DNA of 64,000 bases from Oreocharis arfaki. Lineage: Eukaryota > Chordata > Aves > Passeriformes > Paramythiidae. The notes below the pieces were generated by a model. It was not told the DNA's origin, made no database searches, and saw nothing but the letters and a program-made list of their open reading frames with translations. Shown one piece after another: positions 25,213-35,594 of the stretch. How positions within the stretch are numbered: the stretch's first letter is position 1; every line of letters begins with the position of its first letter. The translations under genes were made by a program, and so were the position numbers. The stretch lies in assembly GCA_013398015.1 (NCBI GenBank), contig VZRR01014165.1, positions 1,747,645-1,811,644 on the forward strand, in the 5' to 3' direction.

Positions 25213-25502
25213 GGAGCTGACTGATGTCATTGAAAGGCCACTCCCAATTATTTTTGAAAGGCCGTGATGGTTGGGTGAAATTCCTAAGGACTAGGACAAA
25301 GCAAATATCACTCCTATTTTCATGAAGGGCAAGAAGGAAGGTCTGGGGAACTACGAGCCAGTCAGCTTCACCTGAGGCTTTGGGTAGATGATAGAGCAAA
25401 TAAACCTGCAAAACCTTTCTAGACATACTGGAAATGATAAACATGGGTTTACAAAGGGGCAGTCGTGCCTGATAACCTTCCATGATGAAATTGCTAGCTC
25501 AG
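25213..25502 (+). mobile_element. CR1 LINE ORF2 fragment (reverse transcriptase part)
   Basis: Translated with a few frameshifts and stops, the plus strand shows the CR1 reverse-transcriptase order: a GKKEGLGNYEPVSFT-like stretch, an MIEQINLQNLSRH stretch, then KHGFTKGQSCLI and FHDEIA. These match the conserved fingers region (PVSLTS, MEQI, QHGFTKGKSCL, AFYDE in typical copies). The upstream DNA (GATGTCATTGAAAGGCCACT and on) is also CR1. The frame is broken, so no enzyme is made. The fragment stops abruptly at a GC-rich island. Confidence 0.88.
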
Positions 25503-26050
25503 TGGGTGAATGCAGTGCAATGCAATGCAGTGCAGATGGGCTGTCCTGCCCCAGGCTCGTGAGGCTCTGGGAAAGGATGGGATGGGCCAGCCAAGGCATA
25601 GCAGGTTCTGGGATGGGATGGGCAGGGGCAGCACAGGTGTACCCAGGGTGGAGGCCGCATTGCTCAGCTCAGTCACAGTTCAGGGGGATTGTTTTTGCCC
25701 TGACTCCTGAGCACTGCCTGGCAATGTAAGGGAAACAGCACCAGAGAAAGGCCAAGGAGGAAGGCTTGGGCCTACTAATGGCTTCCCTTCCGAAGTGAGG
25801 CCCTGGCTGGAGGATGAGGACATCTGAATGGGCGGCAAGGTGCCCTGCCCCTGGGGAAACTATGCCCGGGCTGTGCAGTGCGGATGGCTCAGGCAGGGCC
25901 TCTGGGGCTCCCATGGGAAGAGTAGGGTGTGAGCCCGGTGAGACACAGGAAGAGCTGCCATTCCTGGCCCCTGGGGTCCTGTACACTGCAGCCCTGCAGA
26001 GGACAAAGGGACAGAAAAGTAGGAGAATGCAAGTGTTGGTGCCATGGTAC
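25503..26050. other. GC-rich island of unknown origin
   Basis: About 550 bp is much richer in G+C than the surrounding DNA, and begins exactly where the CR1 reverse-transcriptase fragment stops. It starts with short repeats (GTGCAATGCAATGCAGTGCAG) and has repeated GGGATGGGATGGGC units. Open frames of up to 113 codons exist on both strands, but none has a recognised domain. It could be a diverged LTR or other inserted repeat. A CR1-like 3' snippet in reverse orientation (CACAGAATGATCTGAGCTGG) follows at about 26055. Confidence 0.5.
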
Positions 26051-26310
26051 AGGTCACAGAATGATCTGAGCTGGAAGGCTCAGAAATAAAATAGAATAAA
26101 ATTTTATTCAAAATAAAGAAAATCAAAATACTAGATATAGAAGTAATTTACTTTGGAGAATAAAGCCAATCTAATTGTGTGATCCTTGCCATCCAATTTT
26201 CCCATCAAAAACCTGTTCCATCATGTAATGGAGGGCACAATTCACCAGACCCATTGTGGCAATGTTCTCCAGACCAATGTATGTGAGCTGAACAGGCTGG
26301 TGAGAGTGTT

Positions 26311-26850
26311 TGTCCTGGTTTCAGCTGGGATAAAATTAATTTCTTTTCAGTAGCTGTTACAGTGCTTGATAACATGCTAATGTTTTTGCTTTTCGCTATG
26401 TTTTGTTTACCCTAAGTCAAGGACGTTTTTCCATTGTCTCCTGCTCTGCCAGTGAGGAAGGATGCAAAAGAAACTGGGAGGGAGCATAGCTGAGACAGGT
26501 GACCCGAACTGACCGAAGGGGTGTTCCACACCACAGAACATCCTGCCCAGTATATAAACTGGGGGGAGTTACACAGAAGGGCAGCCTATCTGGGCTTGGG
26601 AAGAAGGCTCTGGCATTGGCCAGCAGGTGGTGAGCAATTGCATTGTGCATCACTTGGTTTTCTCTTTTTATTAACGTTTACCATGATTGCTGTATTTTAT
26701 TTTATTTTCAATTATTAATCTGTTCTTATCTCTGTACAATTTTTACCTTGATTTTCCTCCCCATTCCCCTGGAGTGGAGGGAGAGGGAGCAAGGGGTTGA
26801 GCGAGCAGCTGTGTGATCCTTAATTTTCAGCTGAGTTTAAAACCATGACA
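26311..26850 (+). mobile_element. Solo LTR of an avian endogenous retrovirus
   Basis: The element starts TGTCCTGGTTTCAGCTGGGA and ends AAAACCATGACA, so it has TG...CA ends with an imperfect terminal inverted repeat. It is flanked by GTGTT (26306-26310) and GTGTC (26851-26855), a 5-bp target duplication with one change. A TATA box (AGTATATAAACTGG, 26550-26561) sits in mid-element, followed by the well-known block GGTGAGCAATTGCATTGTGC and by TGTTCTTATCTC. At 540 bp it is a complete LTR with no internal region. A 5-bp duplication favours an ERVL-type origin over ERVK (6 bp). Confidence 0.93.
26551..26557 (+). promoter_or_regulatory. TATA box of the solo LTR
   Basis: TATATAA lies in the sequence AGTATATAAACTGGGG, the standard promoter position of this LTR family. 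Whether it is active cannot be told. Confidence 0.7.
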
Positions 26851-28504
26851 GTGTCACAGAGGGTTCAGTGATTTAGTGGCCCAGTAATTTTCAGTTCATA
26901 GGGAATTGCTTTTAGGTCCAAGTCTGGGTAGGTCTGTCAGCCAGGGGAAAGTAAAAAAGGGTACTCAGGTGGATTATGACTGTTCCAGAGACCACAAGGC
27001 TGTACTAAGATTACATTTATAGGATAGATATAGAATATACTTACAGATATATTATATTTTGTGTGTGTTACCCATGAACATTTACATTCAAAACTATTGC
27101 TTCTCTAGGTTATTGTAGAAAATTCAGTCTAGGTAAGAATATAGAGCTTTTGAAATATACCTTGTGTTTCAAAGAATGGATTTTTTTTTCAGAACTTGAA
27201 GATACTCTATATCCAAACTGGTAAATTTTTAGTATTTCTGAAAATAACAAACTTTTCACTTTTGGACATAAAATCTGATTTCAGGTGTTTATTTTGAAAA
27301 TTATGAAGTGATTTCATAAACTATGGTCCCATTTTACTATTCTTTCTATTAAAGAGCGGATCAGCTGGGTTTTTACCACCTGGCGTTCCAATATCATGAA
27401 AGTAAATTTGTCTGTTTAAGCATGTCAGGATTAATGGAGATCAACAGAGAATGACTCTGCTCTATATTAGTTTTATAAGCATTTAAAAAGAGGTTAAAAC
27501 ATCAAATGTTTGAAACAGCAGCAATGTGAAGACCTTGACTGCAGGTGATAATGCTATAAACCTTTGTGCACTGTGCAGTAGAGGTGCCAAAGTTGATTCT
27601 CACATTTACTCAGAGGCATAAGATTTGGCATAGGAATCAAATTTTGCAGTTTAATTGAGTAAAAAGAGAGTGTGAATTTCTGCAAGAAAAAGAATTTAAA
27701 TCTCAATAGCAAGATGAAAATCTGGAAAATATTTTTCTTTAAATATAAGTTGAGAATGAGATTTATGTTAGTTCTTTACACATAGCAAGTTACAAAAAAG
27801 TAGTGAAGTTGCATCTGTACACTCACTTTTGAATATATATTGGATGCATCATGGCAGACATTTAGAAATGTGATTTTTTGTAGACTTTGAGTACTGATCA
27901 GCTGATTATTCAATAAAGCTGCTGCATAGCATGCATACTATTTCTTTAAAAAATAAATGGTTACTATACTTCCCACAATTTTCACAGATTAATTCCCATT
28001 AGGTTTTGCTTATTTCTATTAAAAAAAAAAAGTTTCTTATTTGTAACTGTAATAAAACTACTTACCCATATTATATGCAAGACCACAGACCACATCCTAA
28101 AGACCTGTTTTCCTTCTCACCAGCATGTCCAGGATTCATGTCCAGGAATTAATACAAAAACTGTTCACCTCTAAGGCATATTCTGAGATATTTTTTTCTC
28201 ATAGAGGATTATGGCCCAAAATATGTTTCTTAATCTGTATATAGAGAAATATCTATCTATCAATCTATCTATCTATATATATAGCCATATAAAAATATAC
28301 ATAAATGCAAATATATATAAATTATATAAAATTTCTATTATTTTAACCACTTCATGAAAAGTCTTCTTCACTGTCACTTTGTGGAACAGGAAAAAAAAAT
28401 CAGTTATTTATTTAAATATAGACATTCCATTCCACTATCTGATTTTTCCATTTCGTTGTTAGAATAGATGTCTGAATTTTCAAAGTTAGCAAAGAGGACA
28501 GTAA
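26851..28504. other. Unique AT-rich DNA
   Basis: No gene is recognised. A (TATC)n tract lies at 28250-28284. Confidence 0.55.
28250..28284. repeat. (TATC)n microsatellite
   Basis: Eight or so imperfect ATCT units run into (AT)n. Confidence 0.9.
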
Positions 28505-28868
28505 ATTCGACAGAGGAAAAGGCCCTCAGTCCACCCCTCTCCTACCAGTTTGATGCCAAGGCCAACAAGAGGTGAGGAGAGACTGGGGGGAGATTACAAG
28601 TCAGCAGGAGAGCACCTGAAGAGAAGCACAAAGGAATTCCAGCCACTCCAGGCAGCAGGGAGAGGCCAGCTTGCCTCTAGGCAAACATCATGGGGAATAA
28701 ACATAAGGAATTAGAGGCATGTGCATGCCTGTAGGGCTATGATCTTGCTGACATCACAGAGATATGGCAGAATGATCCCTGTGACTAGAATGTTGGAATG
28801 AAAGGATACAGGCTCTTCAGGAAAGACAGACAAGGAAGACAAGGTGAGGGCAATGCCTCCAAATAAAT
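28505..28868 (+). mobile_element. CR1 LINE ORF2 fragment (endonuclease part)
   Basis: In one frame the plus strand reads NKHKELEACACL, then GYDLADITEIW, then GMKGYRLFRKDRQGRQGEG, with two in-frame stops. This is the CR1 endonuclease pattern (typical copies have a KHKELE block, DLVAITETWW and GYRLFRKDRQGRRGGGV). The 5' part (about 28505-28680) corresponds to the segment just before it. It is a 5' ORF2 piece detached from any 3' end, and is non-functional. Confidence 0.85.
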
Positions 28869-30176
28869 TGCATCACTAGCAATGTCTTGCTGAACTTAAT
28901 TACTGCCCTTTGCAAGCAGATCTTCACAAAAATTCTCCTATTTCAAAGCACCTTCAAAAGAACAGCAGTGTCCTAATATAACCTCAGTCAATATTCAAAG
29001 TTTCAATTTAAACTTTTTGAATATTTGTTTTTTCTAACCGTCGTTACCACATCCCTTAATAAAACCAGAACTCAATGTACTATAGATGGATGCAGATTAT
29101 TAGCCTCATCTTCTCCTGGGTCATGGAATACCAAAACACTCAAAACTAGAGGCAGTTGAAACATATCTGTAGGTTTACAAAGGATATACTTCTAGTGGAC
29201 AGGCAATAATACATTCGATTAATCCATGCGTCTTTTTTTTTATCTAATTCATTGAGCATGTGCATTTGCATATTGTTTATATATAATGGTCCATTTAACC
29301 AAATATTTTGTTATCTATCTATCTATCATTGTAATTCAACCAAACAGTTTGCTGTTACTGGATATTATTCTGGAAAGAAAAAAAAAGGCCTCAAAACACC
29401 CCAAAAGAACACAGCTCAGCATTTTCAGGATTGATTGCAGAATTACTAAGATTAGCTAGTTGACACCATAAGCTCGAAAGGGAGGCACAATGAATATTAA
29501 AAAAAAAATGTAATGTCAAGCCAACAGACTTTTTTCTCCAAATGCAAGAGCAACAATATAATGAGTATTTAGAGAGTTTGCCCTTGACTGAATCTTTGCT
29601 TGAGTGTTTACTTGGAGTACTGTTGCATTTGGGAAACATAATTTTTTCAATGAATTTATTGATGTATCTAACAGTAAGTTAGAAAAGGAAGAAATGGACT
29701 GTTCAATACAGTCTATAATTAATCTTTAGTGCTCATCTTTTTGACTGCACTCATTAAACATCATTGAGTTTGTATGTGTCATCTTGAAAAATCAGGTAGC
29801 ATAAAGTAGGCACTCAAAAAGTGATTGTTATATCATGAATCACTTCATACAGACAGACCGTGAATGCATTTAGGATCATTATTAGAAGAATGCTTTTAAC
29901 ATTAAACTAGTAAGGTTCTGGAACTGCCTTTTAACTAGAGTGTTGACAGCAAGAAAATTAAAAATATCATGTGAGCACAAGTCTCACGTGAGTTTAAAAG
30001 ACCACTACATGCTGTAGTACAAGGGGTGGCACACCTTACGTACTTAGGAACAATTTTGCCATATAATTTAATGGCATATAAATATCAGGCACAGCAATGT
30101 ATCCTGTTTTGATTCCCAGTTCAGCCTTGTTCCTTATATATACACCCTTCTAAATATCTAAGAAACTATTAGTCTT
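28869..30176. other. Unique AT-rich DNA
   Basis: No gene is recognised. A short (TATC)n tract lies at 29311-29328. Confidence 0.55.
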
Positions 30177-30625
30177 TGCAATTGAGTTTATGTGACAAGG
30201 TTTTGGTAGCAGGGGAGGCTCAGAGGTGGCTTCTATGAAAACATATCAGAAGTTGCCACCATGTCTGACAGACCCAATGCAGGCCAGATCCAAGACGGAC
30301 CAACTGAAGGCCAAAGCTGACCCAACGGTGGTGGAGTAAAAACTGCTGTGTAACAGAAAATGTGAGAGAGGTCTGAGAATATGTGACAGAAACAACCCTG
30401 CAGAACCAAGATCAGTGAAGAAGGAGGGGGAGGAGGTGCTCCAGGCCCTGGAGCAGATGTCCACCTGCAGCCCATAGAGGACCCCTTGTCAGAGCAGGTG
30501 GATGTGCCTCAAAGGAAGTTGTGATCTTATGGAAAGCCCAGACCAGAACGGGCCCCTGTTTAATGTTTGACCTATATAGCTTAATAGAAGAGGAGCAGTT
30601 TGAGTTCAAAAACTGGCTCCGTGAT
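30177..30625 (+). mobile_element. Truncated avian ERV LTR, plus strand
   Basis: The motif order is that of the LTR at 60528-61260: TGACAAGGTTTTGGTAGCAG, then TCCAAGACGGACC, then GAATATGTGACAGAAACAAC, then a GTGAAGAAGGAGGGGGAGG block, a CTGGAGCAGATGTCCACC block and a GAGCAGGTGGATG block. It fades out after about 450 bp, with a possible GGAGCAGTTTG block at 30592-30602. The 3' half of the LTR is absent and no target duplication is seen. Overlapping minus-strand frames of 65-80 codons are not genes. Confidence 0.8.
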
Positions 30626-33600
30626 CATTCAGTGTTTCACTGTGAGTTTACTACTCACCTCATGTTCTGATGGCTCCAGAGTGCTCCGTGTAAAACAAAT
30701 GCACCAAAGGGAATGTGATATAAGTAATGTTGGGAACTGTGGTGTGCTGCTTGGTTTGGAAGCAAGGTATTGCCCCTGTACCTCTTTAAGCAATGTAGAC
30801 ATACCAAGCAATTATTTACAGCATTCTTATGAATTAAGATACTCCTATATGATTCACTACATTCAGTTACTAAGAGGTATAAGGCTTCTTATCCTGTTGA
30901 TTAAAAATGAAGTTGCTGGTATGATGCCACATAATGCAATTTCTGCGTTCTTACTTTGCTATCAACAAATACAAAGTAAAATATTAAAGAGTTAGAAAAT
31001 GATGAAATTAAGGTTGTTTCCATCTGTTAGAAATGTTGGAAGCTAAGCAAGATCTGAGGTAAAGATTTTTCAAATAGCAATGCGATTTTTAAGATTTTTG
31101 TTTAACAGATTGATAGTTAAGATAGTGAATATTGATTTGATATTCCTGCTTTTACAGAATAATGTATGATGTGAAGTTACTTACTTTTACAAACTTTTCA
31201 CCAATGCTTTTTAATCTCTTAGTGAATACCTGACTTCAAACTATGGCAGATGCTTGTGAAAGGGTCTGTAGAGAAAAGAACAAAAAAAGCGATGTACAGA
31301 ACAACATTCTGTGCTTTCAGAGTAAAGCTGGGAAATGTTGTCCGTCCTATGTTTAAGTCAATCTGAACTGAATTAAACCTTTTTAGTCCTGTTTTTCTAC
31401 CTGAAACCCCGCCCCCCCCCAAAAAAAAATGTTCCTTATAGGTTGAAGAAAGGAAGGATTTGAAAATATATGAATGTTTAATACTTGTGTCGTGTCTGCT
31501 TCTTCTCATGAGCCAGCACCTGATCCAAATACCAGGCAAGCGAAATAGCTTGTAGATTTTTTTAGTGCATACTATCCGATTCTCTGTTAGTCTCTCTTTT
31601 CCTTTCCTTCTTTCAGTGAGAGGAGACAGAACAACTATCTTGTAAGCCATTGATTCTCTGTTTTCAACTGGAAAAATATAGTTCATGAAGTATCCAGTTG
31701 GTTTAATTTAATTTCCTTGGATTTCTGTTAGAATACTTGAGCTGGATTTTCAGTAACTGAATGTAAGTCTTGATGCTGCCAGTCAAGGCCTGGCAGAGAT
31801 ATTACTCATATTACTGGATTAAGATAATGGTTTTATCAATTCTGGGATCACTTTTTGGTCATCTTTATGTACAGTGTTTTTTGCCTTTTCACTCATGTTT
31901 TATCACTTGAGGCTTGGAAAATTTACTGAATTTTGCATCACAATTGAGATGGGATGTTCCAGTAACTTCAAAATTCTGGGAAAGAGTTCGTCCACTTCTC
32001 ATTATTTGAGTGAGTTCTTCTATCCATTTATCTCTACCTGGACGGATAGAATTCTGTATACATATCTTCATTTTTATTTTCCTTGTTTTGGTTTACTTCT
32101 TTAGCAGAAAATTATAAGCAAATCATAGAAGCAAGTTATAGGTTCAGTGTTTAAGCCACAATAAATTTATTTAAGTTCATTCCAGTTTTCACAAGAGATA
32201 GGATCCAGTTCTGCTTTCCCTTTTCAGTTTTAACGTCTGAGGAAAATGAGTTGTTTCTTTTAATTTAATTAGCAATGTTCAGTTTTTGGGAATTTTGTTT
32301 TTCTTACTTCTTTCCTTTACTTTCTGATCTGACTTCACCTTCAGGAAGGTTAGCTTCCTAAGCAAGGGAGAGGATTTTCCATTTTTTCACTACTTGTTTG
32401 CCAATGCAACTTTCTAAAAGTCTTTGCATCTCTTGGATGTTTTATTTTACATTTTCCAGAGATCATAAAAATTGTGAAATTCCTGTAAGTTTCAAGAATG
32501 AAATTTTTAATATCCTCACATCAGGTAACTTGGCAACATAATCCCAGAGCTTATTCAGTTTCTAAGTACCTGCTAAGGAATACATAGGGATAATTTATTT
32601 TGTGTCAAAAATGCAACCCAGAACTTCCATACTGGTACTTCTACTTCTGTGGTTCTCTTCTGCTGTGTGACCTCATGTTTAAAATGTTTATTCAGAAAAC
32701 TGATGTGAACCCTTGCCTTCTAAACACTTTGTCAAGGTTAAAAAATACCAGATCATTTTTCACATATTTTAGTTAAAAACATTCCAAGATTTTTCTACAA
32801 ATCCTTTTATTGTTTTCAGTCTTGGTGGCTTAACAGATTGCTTCCTTTGCTTTCCAAAGTATGCCCTTTGTCAACCAGATATTTGTTTATTCCTCACTTT
32901 AATTAAAACCGATGAACCTTGATTACTGGCATCATTTTGTTTTATGCACCAGACTATGCCTTCACAACTTTGACAAACCAATACCAAAATAATTTAATTT
33001 CTCTTTGGTGAGGCGAGTATCTGGTGGGGAGCCAGTGTAGCTATCACATCCAGAACATAAGCTGTTATATTTGGCTCCTTCCACTTTTAATAATTCCTTC
33101 TCAGGATTCAATAACTGTGCACACATCTCTGCATAAGAGACCTGCACCTGAAATGACCATATGTTCCAGCAATTTAATCTCTCCCTGAGCAGCCATGACA
33201 GTGAATGAAAATATGGCCTATGTTTTGGGCCATATGCAATGAATCAAACCCTTGATCTGTCAGTGGTAGCAGTTCTGCTCTGGCCTGCTCTACCTTCGCA
33301 AGACTCCAGTGTATCACATTTGTTGACTTTGACATCATACACAGCTTCTTCCTCAGTGTTTTTGGTGCTTATACGCTTCCAGAGGCGAATTTTTCCAACT
33401 TGTCCAGTTATTCAGCCTCTGGCTACCATTTGTAAGATATTTTATATTACTTTCACGTTTCATGTGAAGTGCATCATCATTTCCACTTGTATTTGAAATA
33501 ATCCCATAAATTTCAAAAAGCAGCAATTCGTATTGAATTAGCTTCTTTCCAAAACATGTCTGAGACTAAGATGCAGCCACAGGTTGTACATCCTGTCTTC

Positions 33601-33849
33601 TTTTCTATTTCCTCTCTTTTGGAGAACAAACGACTGTGAAATCTTCTAATAAATTTTAACCTGTTCTATTTCTGTGTTATCACCATTATAGTAAGCTGGT
33701 GGTATACATTTTAAACTTATTTTAATGCCAACAAATGAATAGAAAGTGCTCTTAAATTACAGGTCCCCGAGAGATAGTTTTGCCAAGTTATGAGCAAATA
33801 ACTACACAATCTTAAGAAGATTTATGTAATTTTCTGCCTTTTACCCTTT
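30626..33849. other. Unique AT-rich, T-rich DNA
   Basis: About 3.2 kb with no supported gene. The longest open frame of the window (155 codons, minus, 31219-31686) lies here and has no recognisable domain. A C-run/A-run lies at 31407-31429. Confidence 0.5.
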
Positions 33850-33854
33850 CAAGG
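33850..33854. repeat. Target-site duplication CAAGG, left copy
   Basis: CAAGG directly precedes the LTR and is repeated exactly at 34264-34268. Confidence 0.92.
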
Positions 33855-34263
33855 TGTCATGGTTTAGGAATGGAGTTCCTCAATGTAGTACTCTAGCTCC
33901 ATGTGCAACGTCCTCTTCCTCACCCTCCAACTGGAGGCAAAAATGCAAAGATCCTGGGTTGAGATAAGAACAATTTATTGGAAAAAGCAACAAAATAAGG
34001 AAACAAACAGTAAGAACAGTATTAATAACAAAAGGTATAAGAAAAAGGAACGATTTACACAGAAAGTCCCCTACAATAAACAATACTGGACTGCTCTGTC
34101 TACCATGCTTTTTTTGACCCTTCTCCCTGGACAAGAGTTCCTTTTTCACCCATCCTTCCCCCTAGGATTGACATGAAGTGGTATATAATTACATTCAGAC
34201 CCTGGCCACAACTCCTCCCAGCTACTACAAAAAATTAACCCTTTCCTGGCCAAAACCATGACA
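33855..34263 (-). mobile_element. Solo LTR, minus strand, with perfect 5-bp TSD
   Basis: The plus-strand ends are TGTCATGGTTTAGG and CCAAAACCATGACA, an imperfect terminal inverted repeat with TG...CA ends. It is bounded by identical CAAGG duplications. On the minus strand a TATA-like motif lies at the complement of 34182-34189, and AATAAA at the complement of 33974-33979, followed by TTGTTCTTATCTCAACCC. So the element is transcribed on the minus strand. At 409 bp it is shorter than the LTR at 26.3 kb but shares motifs with it, so the two are related families. No internal region is left, so it is a product of LTR-LTR recombination. The plus and minus frames inside it are not genes. Confidence 0.93.
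33974..33979 (-). promoter_or_regulatory. LTR polyadenylation signal (AATAAA, minus)
   Basis: TTTATT on the plus strand, in the standard position before the TTGTTCTTATCTC block of this LTR group. Confidence 0.6.
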
Positions 34264-34268
34264 CAAGG
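34264..34268. repeat. Target-site duplication CAAGG, right copy
   Basis: Exact copy of 33850-33854, abutting the last base of the LTR. Confidence 0.92.
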
Positions 34269-35239
34269 TAGCAGCATATTTTTATTTTATTTGGGTTTTA
34301 GATTAAGGAAAAAAAAAAAAAAAAAACACTCCAGAAAGTGAGATAGATTTCCCCTTTTAAAAGAAATAACTGTTAAACTTGTTCATTCAAAAAATATTTT
34401 TCAACTTAATGAAATTTGTGAATGATATAATACATGGACACTGAATTCTACCTGTATGAAACCTATTTTGCACACACAGAATATGCATTTAATAACTGTA
34501 CATCTGAAATATATTTGTGAAAGCTATCATAAGAAGTTAGAGGCTATTTAGCTTATTATAGTGTGATCAAAAATAAATGCTTTGTACTACACTGTAAGTA
34601 CCAGTGTTTTGTACACGTAATTGTATTCTTCCATTATCTGGAATATATCTTGTGTAGTTAATTTTTTATTTATTTAAGGGAGCAATTTTTTTTCCCCCTA
34701 GTTTTAATAAAAGCTTATCTTTCCTATTATGATGTTCAGCACATTCTAGCCATTCAATTTTTTAGCATGCAATATGTAATGAGAGGAAACTTCAGCCCAG
34801 CCTATCTGCCTCCTTACTAATGCATGCCAATAATTACTAGTGACCATTTATAGCTCTGAATAATCTGGCTTTCCAAGACCATTAATCATTTGTCATTGAT
34901 ATTCATTCCTTTGTCTCATTTTTTGCTTTCAACACATCACAAGTTGAAGTCAAATATTATCACACTCTTAAAAAGGCAGTCAGTTACGGTGTTTTCTTAA
35001 GTCTTTCTATTAAAACTGGTTGGTAAGCCTTCACAAGGTCATCTGCAGAATAGCTATGCCACAGTTGCTTGAAAGCAACCCAGAGTTTCGCAATTACTTT
35101 CTAAGCACGTGACTGGAAGGGCTCATTTTGGTGTCCTCAAAAGGAAATAGAAGCCATAAAGAAAACACAGCATATGGATGCTTGTACAAAGCCACTTGGT
35201 TCATGCATATACAGTGGTTTTACTCAGGCTACAGGTTCA
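34269..35239. other. Unique AT-rich DNA
   Basis: A poly(A) run of about 18 lies at 34309-34326. No gene is recognised. Confidence 0.55.
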
Positions 35240-35594
35240 AGACAGCTAGCTTGGCTTCAGCAAGGGAAAATCCTGTCTGACAAACCTAGTGGTTTTTTAT
35301 GATGGAGCAACTACCTCAGCTGATGATGTAAGAGCTACAGATATCATTTATCTGGACTTCTGGAAAGCCTCTGATTAGGAAAAAATTCTTTACTGTGGAG
35401 GCAGTGAGGCACTGAAACAGGTTCTCCAGAGAAGTTGTGGGTGCCGAATCCCTGGAAGTGTTCAAGGCTGGGTTTGATGGGGCTCTGAGCAACCTGGTCA
35501 GGTGGAAGATGTCCCTGCCCATGGCGGGGGGATTGGAACTAGGTATTCCTCAAGGTCCCTTTCCAACACAAACTATTCTATGCTTGCATGATTA
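35240..35594 (+). mobile_element. Internally deleted CR1 LINE copy
   Basis: The first part (35240-35374) is reverse-transcriptase coding sequence, with the recognisable stretch TDIIYLDFWKASD (typical CR1: VIYLDF.KAFD). At about 35375 it jumps directly to the 3' untranslated part (AAAAAATTCTTTACTGTGGA), which continues through GCCGAATCCCTGGAAGTGTT and GACGATGTCCCTGCCC-like blocks to the end CCTTTCCAACACAAACTATT. The sequence normally between (the rest of the polymerase domain) is missing, so this is an internal deletion of a 5'-truncated copy. Confidence 0.9.

Noticed and set aside
29311..29328. Short regular repeat considered as a CRISPR-like array
   Set aside because: It is a simple (TATC)n microsatellite; there are no spaced repeats anywhere in the window.
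31219..31686. Longest open frame, 155 codons, minus strand
   Set aside because: No recognised domain, poly-Gly/Phe stretch from a C-run/A-run tract, and stops in frame on both sides with no splice context. Expected by chance in 64 kb.
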